The notes under the pieces were generated by a model. The model saw only the letters and a list, made by a program, of their open reading frames with translations, was not told the origin of the DNA and searched no databases. Source: Desulfocapsaceae bacterium (GTDB lineage Bacteria; Desulfobacterota; Desulfobulbia; Desulfobulbales; Desulfocapsaceae). From it: DNA of 48,800 nt. Position 1 is the stretch's first letter. Each line of letters opens with the position of its first letter. A program made the translations under genes and the position numbers. The DNA is taken from positions 1 to 48,800 of the forward strand of contig JARLHL010000021.1 in the NCBI GenBank assembly GCA_031292275.1. The letters run 5' to 3'. Shown here one piece after another: positions 8,676-16,870 of this stretch.

Positions 8676-9653
8676 TTATCGTCTGTCCGGAGCGGGAGCA
8701 GGCCCAGTCCTTTTACTGGCGGCGATTATCTTCAGCTGCTCTTTCCCCACGAGATTCAAAAGACCTTTATGGTCTTTCACTCCATAAACAAACGTTTCCA
8801 GGTATTCTTTGTAGAGCTTGTTGTCTTTTGCGAAGGTGCTCTGCTGTTTCAGGTATATAGGGTCGTAATCGTAATAATTGCAGCATGCGGAGGGATATGC
8901 GCCGTGCGGGACATGAACAACAGCGCTTACATGGATAAACGGGATTTGATTATATTCGGGGTGCTTCCTCAATTCAGCGGTGTCGACAATTTCTTCACAG
9001 GTCACGATGACGTTTTTCGATGCCTTCACCTGATCAATATCGGCGAAGTTCAGACCTTCGATTCTACACGTTCCGTATTTATCCGCTTTCTGGACATGGA
9101 TGACGGCAACGTCCGGATTAATAGCGGGAACCAGCACGACCTTTGCCGCTCCAGCCCAATCTCCAAACGGATTGTCTATGACTTCAACTTTCTTATCCGG
9201 TAGTTTCGGGTCTTCCACCCGCATTTCTTTGGAAAATCCCCATTTTTCCAGCATATCCGTATTCAGCCCCGATAATGTGCTGATAAACGGGACACCCATA
9301 GCACCGGCATGGAATCGAAGCGACATTTGATAATTAGTATAATCTTCGAACAGAATTTCCCCCCTCTGCATTGCGAATTTAAAACGGACGCATGCCGGGG
9401 CGGCCTTCCCCTTTCCACCAAAGGCGATTTCAAGCCTCGCAACACAACCACCGCCAATGAGCTCATCAACTGCTGTGCCGTTTGAATGGGCATAACAGTG
9501 AAGGTTTTTTTTCCTCTGCCGCATAATCTCATAAATAGCGGCCATAGGATTCCGATTTACAGTAAACCCGCCGATCGATAGATGACAACCGTCGGAGATA
9601 TAGGACGAAATTGCCTCCTCTAGGGTCATTATTTTTTCCTGAGCAGCATTCAT
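8676..9653 (-). CDS. gctA: Glutaconate CoA-transferase subunit A-like protein
   Basis: The 325-residue protein aligns from memory with GctA (about 320 residues): MTLEEAISSYISDG, LSIGGFTVNRNPMAAIYEI, FRFHAGAMGVPF-type and IDNPFGDW segments, IVTCEEIVDTAELR and PHGAYPSACCNYYDYD. In GctAB the catalytic glutamate is on the B subunit. No B gene follows here: only 255 bp separate this gene from the dehydrogenase. The subunit is therefore orphaned locally and needs a partner elsewhere or has another role. It is the first gene after the sigma-54 element at 9709-9724, giving a leader of about 45 nt. Confidence 0.82.
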   Translation of the reverse strand: MNAAQEKIMTLEEAISSYISDGCHLSIGGFTVNRNPMAAIYEIMRQRKKNLHCYAHSNGTAVDELIGGGCVARLEIAFGGKGKAAPACVRFKFAMQRGEILFEDYTNYQMSLRFHAGAMGVPFISTLSGLNTDMLEKWGFSKEMRVEDPKLPDKKVEVIDNPFGDWAGAAKVVLVPAINPDVAVIHVQKADKYGTCRIEGLNFADIDQVKASKNVIVTCEEIVDTAELRKHPEYNQIPFIHVSAVVHVPHGAYPSACCNYYDYDPIYLKQQSTFAKDNKLYKEYLETFVYGVKDHKGLLNLVGKEQLKIIAASKRTGPAPAPDRR

Positions 9654-9708
9654 TTGTTATGCCCTTAATGAATACGAAGATTCTCAAATTAATCGTATAC
9701 AAACCCAG

Positions 9709-9724
9709 TGCAATATGGATACCA
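9709..9724 (-). promoter_or_regulatory. Sigma-54 -24/-12 promoter for the gct-gcd-etf operon
   Basis: On the minus strand the sequence is TGGTATCCATATTGCA, matching TGG-N9-TTGCA with correct 15-base spacing. The only clear deviation is in the R/Y positions after TGG. Predicted transcription starts near 9697, about 45 nt before gctA. Confidence 0.7.
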
Positions 9725-9801
9725 TCTGGATTTATGTGTATATCTATATGTAACTACATGAGTAATTTAATTATAAAAGGGCCATGCGGCAAAGGAAAAA
9801 T

Positions 9802-9917
9802 GTAGGAAAATATCTACATTGGCAGGGGGGGAAGAGGGGTGTTTATCGGTAACTTACATTATTGACGTGGTATTTTCTTTCTGTAGGGAAAAACCAACGT
9901 TGTAGGATTATTCCTAC
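9802..9917. promoter_or_regulatory. Three 16-bp activator palindromes upstream of gctA
   Basis: Sites are GTAGGAAAATATCTAC (9802-9817), the degenerate GTAGGGAAAAACCAAC (9883-9898) and GTAGGATTATTCCTAC (9902-9917). The proximal site is 77 bp from the -24 element, and the distal pair starts 19 bp apart. The same arrangement occurs upstream of the ligase/bam operon at 14589-14705. They are probable binding sites for the sigma-54 activator encoded at 11179. The rest of the 9654-10062 gap is AT-rich and holds no gene I can support. Confidence 0.7.
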
Positions 9918-10062
9918 GAAAAAAGTCTATCGCAGTCGGTACAACAGCACTACTTATCGTAATTATTATGTAATATATAGAATATTAAGAGATATGCAGA
10001 TTGCTGCTTTCCCGATGAATGCCTGAGGGTTGTTTTGGTATGCTGACCGCTGCATCCTCATT

Positions 10063-11112
10063 TCAGAGGGCAAATCCTCTGGGCTTCCGGCCAAAGGTCA
10101 GGCCCCGGCTGATCCGTTCCAATACCAGGTCCTTGTCGCCTGGGAATTGATAGCCTTCGTATGCGTGGCGAAAGACTAAATCACCGTTGGAGGTCCGCCA
10201 AAAGTTCCCGGCATGGTCAAAACAAACCTTTGAGGTGACCTCCAGTGCCGATATTATCAGTTTGAGTTCCAGAAGCTGTTCTTTCGGGGCGAGCAGCGTC
10301 AATTTCCCTGTCCGAACCTGATCATACATCGGAGTGCCGGGAAAAGGTCTGAAGGGTCGGGAACGGATATAGTGGGGATTGATCTCATTGAGAACCCGGG
10401 CCGTGTTGAGGGCATGCTGTTCGGACATGTCTTTGCCGCCCAGGCCCGGCATCCAGTATTCTGAAACCTGGAATCCTGCTGCCATGGCCTTTTGGCCGCC
10501 GGTTATATGCCCCCGGGCATCCACTCCTTTTTTGATCAGTTTGAGCAAGTCGTCATCCCCGGTCTCCAGGCCCAGATGGACCCTGTCCAGCCCTGCAGCT
10601 CTGATGGCTTTGAGATCCTCGGGGGACCTTTGGGCAAGCGTTCTTGCCCGGGCGTACGTGGTGATCCTGTTAATGGAGGGGAAGGTGGCTTTTAGATGGC
10701 TCAGGGCGTCAATCAGATCACGGGGGGGCATGATTAAGGAATTGCCGTCTTGAATAAAGGCGGTTTTTCCACCGGAAAGCAGCCATTGGATCAGCATGTC
10801 AGCTCCCTGGTGGCAGTCAAGGCCGGGGCAACGGTGAAGCAGGGCACGAACGGCCTCCAGCATGACCTGACCGTCTGTGCCCAGACGGATGGATTCTGCT
10901 TTCAGGTCATGAGCCAAAGCAGCCATGGCATTAATATCTGATTTGATCTCCTCAAGCGGCCGCAGCTGGAACTTTTCCGTTTTATACATCGCGCAGAAGG
11001 TGCAAGCGTTCCAGGGGCAGTTGCGCGTAAACCGGACAAGAAGAGAATTGCTCCCTCCCTCGCTGGGGGGGCGGTAGACACCTGTCTCAAAATTGTAATC
11101 CCTGATCGCCAT
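10063..11112 (-). CDS. Radical SAM protein with atypical CX4CX2C motif
   Basis: The 349-residue protein has NCPWNACTFCAMYKTEKF near residue 30, giving cysteine spacing C-x4-C-x2-C instead of the usual C-x3-C-x2-C. The rest looks like a radical SAM TIM barrel (ETGDDDLLKLIKKGV, MPGLGG, RPFRPFPGTPMYD). GGAGAG lies 6 bp before ATG 11112. It follows the sigma-54 activator by 66 bp, so the two are probably co-transcribed. I do not know its substrate. The location between the two halves of an aromatic degradation locus suggests a cofactor or enzyme maturation role, but this is inference only. Confidence 0.85.
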   Translation of the reverse strand: MAIRDYNFETGVYRPPSEGGSNSLLVRFTRNCPWNACTFCAMYKTEKFQLRPLEEIKSDINAMAALAHDLKAESIRLGTDGQVMLEAVRALLHRCPGLDCHQGADMLIQWLLSGGKTAFIQDGNSLIMPPRDLIDALSHLKATFPSINRITTYARARTLAQRSPEDLKAIRAAGLDRVHLGLETGDDDLLKLIKKGVDARGHITGGQKAMAAGFQVSEYWMPGLGGKDMSEQHALNTARVLNEINPHYIRSRPFRPFPGTPMYDQVRTGKLTLLAPKEQLLELKLIISALEVTSKVCFDHAGNFWRTSNGDLVFRHAYEGYQFPGDKDLVLERISRGLTFGRKPRGFAL

Positions 11113-11178
11113 GAGTTCTCTCCATTATTGGACACGCTGATGAAGGAAATAAGGGGTTGAGCGTATCGTTGCACGCAA

Positions 11179-12624
11179 TCAAATCCCCTTGCTCTTCATC
11201 GCGGCAGGATTTGCCCGATTGAGTTTATCGTACAATGATGTCCGATGAATCCCCAGGATTTCAGCCGCCCTGGTTTTATTGCCCTGAACAGATCTCAGGA
11301 CATCCTCTATTACCTGTTTTTCCGTCTCTTCCAGGATATGTTTAAGATTGCCTTTCAGCGAAGAACCGATCTTTTCCTGAGCCTGATCATTATTCAGGCG
11401 AATCTGCTCGGGAAGATCATCCGGCTGAATCATATTTCCCCTGGCAATGATGGAGGCCTTTTCCATAACATTTCTCAGTTCCCTGACATTGCCGGGCCAG
11501 GAATAGTTTTTCATCAGTTCCAAAGCCTCTTCAGATATCCCTGAAGGACCCCAGGAAATTTCTGACTTGAGCTGCGACAGCAGATAATTTGCAATGAGAG
11601 GAATGTCCTCCGTCATCTGCCTCAGGCTTGGTGCCTTGATATTAAAAACATTGATTCGGAAGTAAAGGTCTATCCTGAATTTATCCTCTTTGATAAGTTC
11701 ACTGAGATCGCGGTTTGTCGCCGCGATGAGCCGAAAGTCTACCGGTATGGTCTTTGTCCCTCCAAGTCGATCCACCGTTCGCTCCTGCAGGACCCTCAGC
11801 AGCTTGGCCTGCAGGGGTAGGGGGAGTTCCCCGATTTCGTCGAGCAGAATGGTGCCGCCATGAGCCATTTCAAATTTTCCGGGTTTTCCCTTCGCCCTTG
11901 CTCCTGTGAATGCACCGTGTTCATAGCCGAAGAGCTCACTTTCGAAAAGATCTGGAGGAATTGAAGCGCAGTTTACTTTAATAAAAGGTTTATTGACTCT
12001 TTGGCTTGCCTGATGGATATTATAGGCAATAACCTCCTTTCCTGTCCCTGATTCGCCTGTAATCAGAATTGTCGAAGTCGTTTTGGCAGCAAGCAGGGAT
12101 CTTCGCTTGACCTCCTGAATCGAAGCAGATTCGCCGATGATAGTATTTCCTCCTTTGAGCTGGCTTATCTGATTTTGGAAGTATTGCAGCTGTCCATCAA
12201 GGAGTTCGACTTTTCGTTGCATATCCCATAATCTCGTCACCTCGTTCAGCATTCCTTTTCCGACGGCGCCGATCAGGTTTCCATCAAAATCTTTAAGCGG
12301 AATCCGGGAGATAAGCTGTTGGCGGCCGGCGATATACAGAGTGTCCCCAATCCTCGCCTTACCGTCCTTGAGTATTTCATGCAGGTGCGTTCCATTGACA
12401 ACCTCGGTAACATGTTTGCCGATCGCGGCTTCGGCATTAATTCCGAGGAGTGTGTCACTGTAACGACTTATAAAGATGATGATGCCATCCTTGCCGATCA
12501 CTATCGGGCATTCATAGGGGTTGTCGATAAGAGCGTAGACGTATTCTTCACCGAGACTAAGCAATTTCGATATGTGGGCATCTTTGTTTTTATCGTCCAT
12601 GTCGCTCTTATATTTGGTAATCAT
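11179..12624 (-). CDS. Sigma-54-dependent activator (PAS, AAA+, Fis HTH)
   Basis: From ATG 12624 (481 residues) the protein has an N-terminal PAS-like sensor domain (about residues 25-125, with CPIVIGKDGIIIFISRYSD). A sigma-54 AAA+ domain follows with Walker A GESGTGKE, the sigma-54 contact loop GAFTGA and Walker B TILLDEIGELP. A C-terminal Fis-type helix-turn-helix (AAEILGIHRTSLYDKLN) ends the protein. There is no receiver domain, so a ligand probably acts through PAS. It lies between two operons with matching palindromic upstream sites and -24/-12 elements and is the obvious candidate to activate both. An upstream TTG (12663) and a later ATG (12600) are alternative starts. Confidence 0.92.
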   Translation of the reverse strand: MITKYKSDMDDKNKDAHISKLLSLGEEYVYALIDNPYECPIVIGKDGIIIFISRYSDTLLGINAEAAIGKHVTEVVNGTHLHEILKDGKARIGDTLYIAGRQQLISRIPLKDFDGNLIGAVGKGMLNEVTRLWDMQRKVELLDGQLQYFQNQISQLKGGNTIIGESASIQEVKRRSLLAAKTTSTILITGESGTGKEVIAYNIHQASQRVNKPFIKVNCASIPPDLFESELFGYEHGAFTGARAKGKPGKFEMAHGGTILLDEIGELPLPLQAKLLRVLQERTVDRLGGTKTIPVDFRLIAATNRDLSELIKEDKFRIDLYFRINVFNIKAPSLRQMTEDIPLIANYLLSQLKSEISWGPSGISEEALELMKNYSWPGNVRELRNVMEKASIIARGNMIQPDDLPEQIRLNNDQAQEKIGSSLKGNLKHILEETEKQVIEDVLRSVQGNKTRAAEILGIHRTSLYDKLNRANPAAMKSKGI

Positions 12625-12785
12625 GGTATCTTGTCCGTCAGAATTTATCTGAAAGCTCCCCAAAAGATGGCACTCAATTGCCTGCTCTGCGTTAAAATAA
12701 ATCTGTCCCCGTTGGTATGTCCCTGCCGTTAAAGAAGTCCCCGGGCAGTCGAACCAGGGACGGAAATGTCTTCGATAATGCTCGT

Positions 12786-13253
12786 TTATCGTGGATACTT
12801 CTCTGTGTTGTGAGGAGTGGCGGAATTATCCAAAACCGCCATGGTAACCCTTGAAACACAAACGAGCCTATCTCGCTGATCTCTGATCATGACCTGCCAG
12901 ATCTGGGTGGTGCGGCCAATATGCAAGGCTGAGGCGATTCCCTCGACATATCCGTCTTTTACCGACCTGACATGGTTGGCATTAATGGACAGACCAACGC
13001 AGTGTTGCCTGCTGCGGTCCAAGGTAAAAGCGGCGGCACAGGAGGCTAAGGTCTCGGCAAGAACAACCGATGCCCCGCCGTGCAGGATCCCTGCCGGCTG
13101 GCGCGTTCTCTGATCAACCGGCATCCGGGCTTTGAGGAAATCGGCACCAGCCTCAAGCATTTCTATGCCCAGATGATCTATGACGCAATTTTTCCATCGG
13201 CTGGAGGCATATTCAAAAGGAGAATCGTCAAACCAAATTGGATTTTTAATCAC
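12786..13253 (-). CDS. PaaI/YdiI-type hotdog thioesterase
   Basis: The 155-residue protein has the hotdog motif GILHGGASVVLAETLASCAA, with the HGG turn and catalytic glutamate of PaaI/MenI-type acyl-CoA thioesterases, and the later strand SINANHVRSVKDGYVEG. Its start overlaps the stop of the DUF2889 gene by 4 bp, so the two are coupled. It is one of at least three thioesterases in this locus and may salvage CoA from aromatic or alicyclic CoA esters. The exact substrate is not visible. Confidence 0.88.
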   Translation of the reverse strand: MIKNPIWFDDSPFEYASSRWKNCVIDHLGIEMLEAGADFLKARMPVDQRTRQPAGILHGGASVVLAETLASCAAAFTLDRSRQHCVGLSINANHVRSVKDGYVEGIASALHIGRTTQIWQVMIRDQRDRLVCVSRVTMAVLDNSATPHNTEKYPR

Positions 13254-13867
13254 AATGACCTCTCTGAAGATATCAGGGAGTTATCTTCGGCTGGGGACTC
13301 TTCTTCCCGATCAGGCTGTGTGCTGACCTTGTGGCCCATGGCCGCAGCCAGGGGACCATTTTCTCGCCAAGTCCAACAGGAATCCACGAGGTGACCGCCT
13401 GTTTCCGGGTCGAATCGTTCAGCCTCCTTTTGCTGCCAGGAATTGTATATCCAGGAGCCTTGAACGGCCGCCGGTCCCATCGCCAGCAGCAAGGTATTCA
13501 AATGAACGCAGCCGTTAATTCCTCCAATCAGCTTTTTGATTGTCGCTGAAAAACCGCGGGTAATAGTCATTCCTTTTATCTGATCGAGGCTGGCAGCCGT
13601 CGCCGAACAATCATCACGCGGGATTCGGGGCAAAGATACGGCCACATCTTTGATCGTCATGGTCCTGGTGTCAATCAGCAGCTCGATTTTCATATTGTGG
13701 TAGATGCCTGGATTCACCCCCTCACCTAGGTGGTTGATAAAGCCTACATATCGCTGTTCTTTCAGCTCGCCGACCATCAGAACGTGTTCGGTGTCCCAGG
13801 CATATGTCGATATATCGATCGTGCGATTGTGAATATTCTCTTTACTGCATTGATCCAGAAAACTCAT
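13250..13867 (-). CDS. DUF2889 family protein
   Basis: The 205-residue protein matches the DUF2889 pattern: an N-terminal AWDTEHVLMVGELKEQR, a central IELLIDTRTMTIKDVAVSLPRIP, and a conserved GCVHLNTLLLAMGPAAVQG, where the family keeps Cys and His residues. No biochemical role is established as far as I know. It is often seen near CoA-ester degradation genes. It is the first gene of the minus-strand group with the thioesterase, sigma-54 activator and radical SAM protein. Confidence 0.75.
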   Translation of the reverse strand: MSFLDQCSKENIHNRTIDISTYAWDTEHVLMVGELKEQRYVGFINHLGEGVNPGIYHNMKIELLIDTRTMTIKDVAVSLPRIPRDDCSATAASLDQIKGMTITRGFSATIKKLIGGINGCVHLNTLLLAMGPAAVQGSWIYNSWQQKEAERFDPETGGHLVDSCWTWRENGPLAAAMGHKVSTQPDREEESPAEDNSLISSERSL

Positions 13868-13980
13868 CGTATCGTATCCTGATTTTGCTGTTAATTTTTG
13901 AATAATAAAGTGGAGTTCCCGGTTGGCCGAAATCCTCTTTTGTGGCCATTTCAGCTCAAAAAGAGCAGGTGTTTCTCACC

Positions 13981-14074
13981 AGCATGGCTACCCCGGATTG
14001 GCCAGCCACAACGCATCATGAAAGCTCGTCACTTCGGCAAGGCAATGCCGCCGTTTTGACGTGACTTTCATATA
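13981..14074 (+). repeat. Dispersed ~95-bp palindromic repeat, copy C
   Basis: Blocks in order: AGCATGGCTACCCCGGATTG, GCCACAACG, ATGAAAGCTCGTCACTTCGG, CAAGGCAATGCCG and GACTTTCATATA. This copy lies in the 13868-15128 gap and is the only one not directly followed by a gene in its orientation. Confidence 0.7.
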
Positions 14075-14588
14075 TACCGTTTGCTGAATGGCTGGCGTTG
14101 CGGTTCACAGAGATTTCTCCATTGCAGAAGAGTGCATGCTCAGCTTCCATGTGGTCCCAGAATCTGACAAATTGAATTAACTGATCTGTCAGGGAATAAA
14201 GAATGGATTCATCTGCATCCCTGTAGATACAAGGTGTAGGATCCAATCTCCCGGTAATTGCCTTTTCGACCGACAAAGGGAACATATTCATGTTTTTTCA
14301 GTAGTGTCAATCTATTTGTGCAAAATTATTCCTGGCCTTTTTTTCAAGAGGGGCAGATTTTTCCTAACTTCCTAAGAGGGTCTGGCCGCCAGTCTAATTC
14401 CTTGTGAGAAATATCAAGGCAGGGGACCTGTGAGATGCAGCCTCATTATCTCTGTACTCCATTGATTTATTTCGACATTTACCTCTCCTTCTTCCGGAAG
14501 CGGAATGGCGACGGATGAGGAGGGATCTCTACTTATAATGATGAGTATCGGTGATGGTGTCTTGACTGCAGATACGGAATATTCCTTC

Positions 14589-14705
14589 GTAGGAACAACC
14601 CTACATTGTTCATATTTCCCTACATACAGAAAATACTGCGTTAATAATGTGAGTTACCCGATGAACGACCCTCTTTTGTCAAAATTAATGTAGATATTTC
14701 CCTAC
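14589..14705. promoter_or_regulatory. Three 16-bp activator palindromes upstream of the ligase/bam operon
   Basis: Sites are GTAGGAACAACCCTAC (14589-14604), GTTCATATTTCCCTAC (14608-14623) and GTAGATATTTCCCTAC (14690-14705). The distal pair starts 19 bp apart. The proximal site is 76 bp from the -24 element at 14782. This is the mirror image of the set at 9802-9917. The 76-bp spacer is AT-rich and contains GTCAATTATTTTA, a partial IHF-like match. Confidence 0.72.
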
Positions 14706-14781
14706 GTTTCCTCTTTGTCATACGACGTCAATTATTTTAAATATTTATGTTATTACAGTATTATAGATATATGTTTCTGGT

Positions 14782-14797
14782 TGGCGTGCATCTTGCA
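14782..14797 (+). promoter_or_regulatory. Sigma-54 -24/-12 promoter for the aryl-CoA ligase/bam operon
   Basis: The sequence TGGCGTGCATCTTGCA fits the consensus TGGYRYRN4TTGCW at every defined position. Transcription would start near 14809, leaving a ~320-nt leader before the ligase start at 15129. I find no convincing gene in that leader. Confidence 0.8.
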
Positions 14798-15128
14798 CTA
14801 AATCGATATTCATTATGTGTGAGCCTTTGCGTTTTCATCAAGGGCATAACGAATTTATCAGCACGTACCTCCAAAAATGGTCGGAACGGCGGCGGTGGAG
14901 GCAGTTCGGGAAACAGTCTTTCAGTGCAGTTCTGTCTGAATTCTGTTCTTTCATTTTTGCTGTATGTTTTTTGACTGCGATAACGGAAGGAGCCTGTGGG
15001 CCACCGGACTTGTCCCAGTTGGCGGCCTCATTGAACTTTCAACTGTTCTCTAAAACAGCACACATCGGGAGCCATCCTGCTCAACGATTGTGCGTCCGTA
15101 CCCGTAAAAAAGGGGGAGGAGGTATGAC

Positions 15129-16694
15129 ATGCATCAAGAATCCGCTCATAACAATGCGGCTTGGTTTTTGCTGGATAGGAATATCGAAGAGGGCGGGGCA
15201 AAACGCCCTGCCCTCCACTCTGGTGACAAGTCTATCAGCTATGCAGAGGTTCAAAGGGAGGTAAATCGCCTCGGCAACGCACTCCTCAAGCAAGGTCTGG
15301 GAATCGAAGACAGGGTGTTTCTGTTATCGACTGACATCCCCGAACTCGTCTATGCGCTGTTGGGGTCGATGAAGATTGGTGCGGTGCCTGTTGTCGCGAA
15401 CATCATGCTCCCTCCGAAAGATATCTCCTACATCCTCAATGACTGCAGAGCCCGAATAGCAGTTGTGCACGAGGCCCTGTTCCCAATTTTTTCGGAGGCC
15501 CGAAAAGAACTTCGCCATCTTAAAACGGTGGTTGTGATCGGTCAGGTGGACGGGGAGACCGCGTATTCCGAGTTCGTCCGCAGTGCTGATACCGAGCTTG
15601 CGGCTACTGCTGTTTCCCCCGATGACTCGGCCGTATGGCAGTATAGCTCGGGGACGACCGGGGCCCCCAAGGGTGTCATCCAGATGCATCACAATATAGA
15701 GCGCCATTCTTTGCGAATAGCGAAAGGGATCTGGCAGGCGACCAAGACGGACCGGGTCCTTTCTGTGGCAAAGCTCTTTTTCGGATACGGGCAGGGAAAT
15801 CAGATTTACATCCCGTTCAGCGTGGGGGCTTCCACTGTCCTTCTGGCCGAGAGACCCACCCCGGATGTGGTTGCCGGGACAATCACCAAATATCGCCCAA
15901 CGATTTTTTGCGGTGTCCCCACATCCTTCCACGGTATTTTGCACCTGCCGAACCTGGGCAAAGACTATGATTTCAGTTCTGTCAGGTTCGCGACCTCTGC
16001 CGGGGAAGCGCTGCCTGAATCCATTATCAAGGCCTGGACTGAAACCTTTGGCCATGAAATTGTGGATGGGCTCGGCAGCACGGAATGTTTCCATATCTTC
16101 ATTTCCAATCGCCAGAAAGACATTACTCCGGGCTCCATCGGTCGGCCGATAGACGGGTTTGAGGTGAAGCTCGTTGATGAGAAGGGCCTGGAATTGGAAG
16201 ATGGGCAGTTAGGCAACCTGATGGTCAGGGGGGACAGTTTTGCCGCAGGCTACTGGAATAAATGTGACATGACCAGAAGGACCTTTTTAGGAGAGTGGGT
16301 AAGGACCGGTGATAAGGCGTACCGTGACGAAAAGGGCAATTATTGGTTTTCGGGACGTGGTGACGACATGATCAAGGCAGGCGGTATTTGGGTTTCGCCT
16401 GTCGAAGTCGAGAGTGCGGTCCTGCAGCACCCGCAGGTTTTTGAATGCTGTGTGGTTGGAGCAAGGGACAAGGAGGGTCTGGAAAAGCCCAAGGCGTATG
16501 TGGTTCTCGCTGCCGGCGTCGAGGGATCTGAGGGGCTGACCCGGGAGATCCAGGCTTTTGTGAAGGCAAAAATAGCACCGTACAAATATCCGCGCTGGAT
16601 TGAGTATGTGACCAAGTTGCCGAAAACAGCAACAGGCAAACTCCAGCGATACAAATTGCGCGATAAAAATTTTGTGCCGTCGAATGTCAGGTAG
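15129..16694 (+). CDS. Benzoate-CoA ligase family protein
   Basis: The 521-residue protein is an AMP-forming acyl-CoA ligase. It has YSSGTTGAPKG (ATP loop), DGLGSTECFH (adenine binding), the hinge region RGDDMIKAGGIWVSP and the C-terminal lysine in KTATGKLQRYKLR. The overall pattern (LLDRNIEEGGAKRPALHSG at the start, length about 520) fits the benzoate/4-hydroxybenzoate-CoA ligase group. It would activate an aromatic acid for the downstream reductase. GGAGGAGG lies 7 bp before ATG 15129. It is the first gene after the sigma-54 promoter at 14782. The exact aromatic acid cannot be read from sequence. Confidence 0.9.
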   Translation: MHQESAHNNAAWFLLDRNIEEGGAKRPALHSGDKSISYAEVQREVNRLGNALLKQGLGIEDRVFLLSTDIPELVYALLGSMKIGAVPVVANIMLPPKDISYILNDCRARIAVVHEALFPIFSEARKELRHLKTVVVIGQVDGETAYSEFVRSADTELAATAVSPDDSAVWQYSSGTTGAPKGVIQMHHNIERHSLRIAKGIWQATKTDRVLSVAKLFFGYGQGNQIYIPFSVGASTVLLAERPTPDVVAGTITKYRPTIFCGVPTSFHGILHLPNLGKDYDFSSVRFATSAGEALPESIIKAWTETFGHEIVDGLGSTECFHIFISNRQKDITPGSIGRPIDGFEVKLVDEKGLELEDGQLGNLMVRGDSFAAGYWNKCDMTRRTFLGEWVRTGDKAYRDEKGNYWFSGRGDDMIKAGGIWVSPVEVESAVLQHPQVFECCVVGARDKEGLEKPKAYVVLAAGVEGSEGLTREIQAFVKAKIAPYKYPRWIEYVTKLPKTATGKLQRYKLRDKNFVPSNVR

Positions 16695-16782
16695 AGGCAT
16701 GTCCCGGGGCAACCTGGGCTAAGACCTACGGTAAACAAGTCGACGACAGCCGGACAGAGAGCCTGAATCGGCACCGCGGCCG

Positions 16783-16827
16783 AATTTTCAGACAGCTCCG
16801 AACCTGCCCGGTAGCTGCCTGAAAATT
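16783..16827. repeat. Inverted repeat between ligase and bamB-like gene
   Basis: AATTTTCAGACAGCT (16783-16797) and AGCTGCCTGAAAATT (16813-16827) form a 15-bp stem with one G-T pair and a 15-nt loop, followed by a short T-run (gaaaatttttaggg). It could be a partial terminator or processing hairpin that lowers expression beyond the ligase. Confidence 0.55.
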
Positions 16828-16870
16828 TTTAGGGACGGCATTGAGCTGAACGATACCTGAAGGGGTAAAA

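Noticed and set aside
14016-14291. 91-residue minus-strand ORF in the gap before the ligase
   Set aside because: There is no ribosome-binding site or family resemblance, and part of it is repeat copy C.
14505-14693. 62-residue plus-strand ORF upstream of the ligase
   Set aside because: It overlaps the activator palindromes and has no ribosome-binding site, so it is regulatory DNA.
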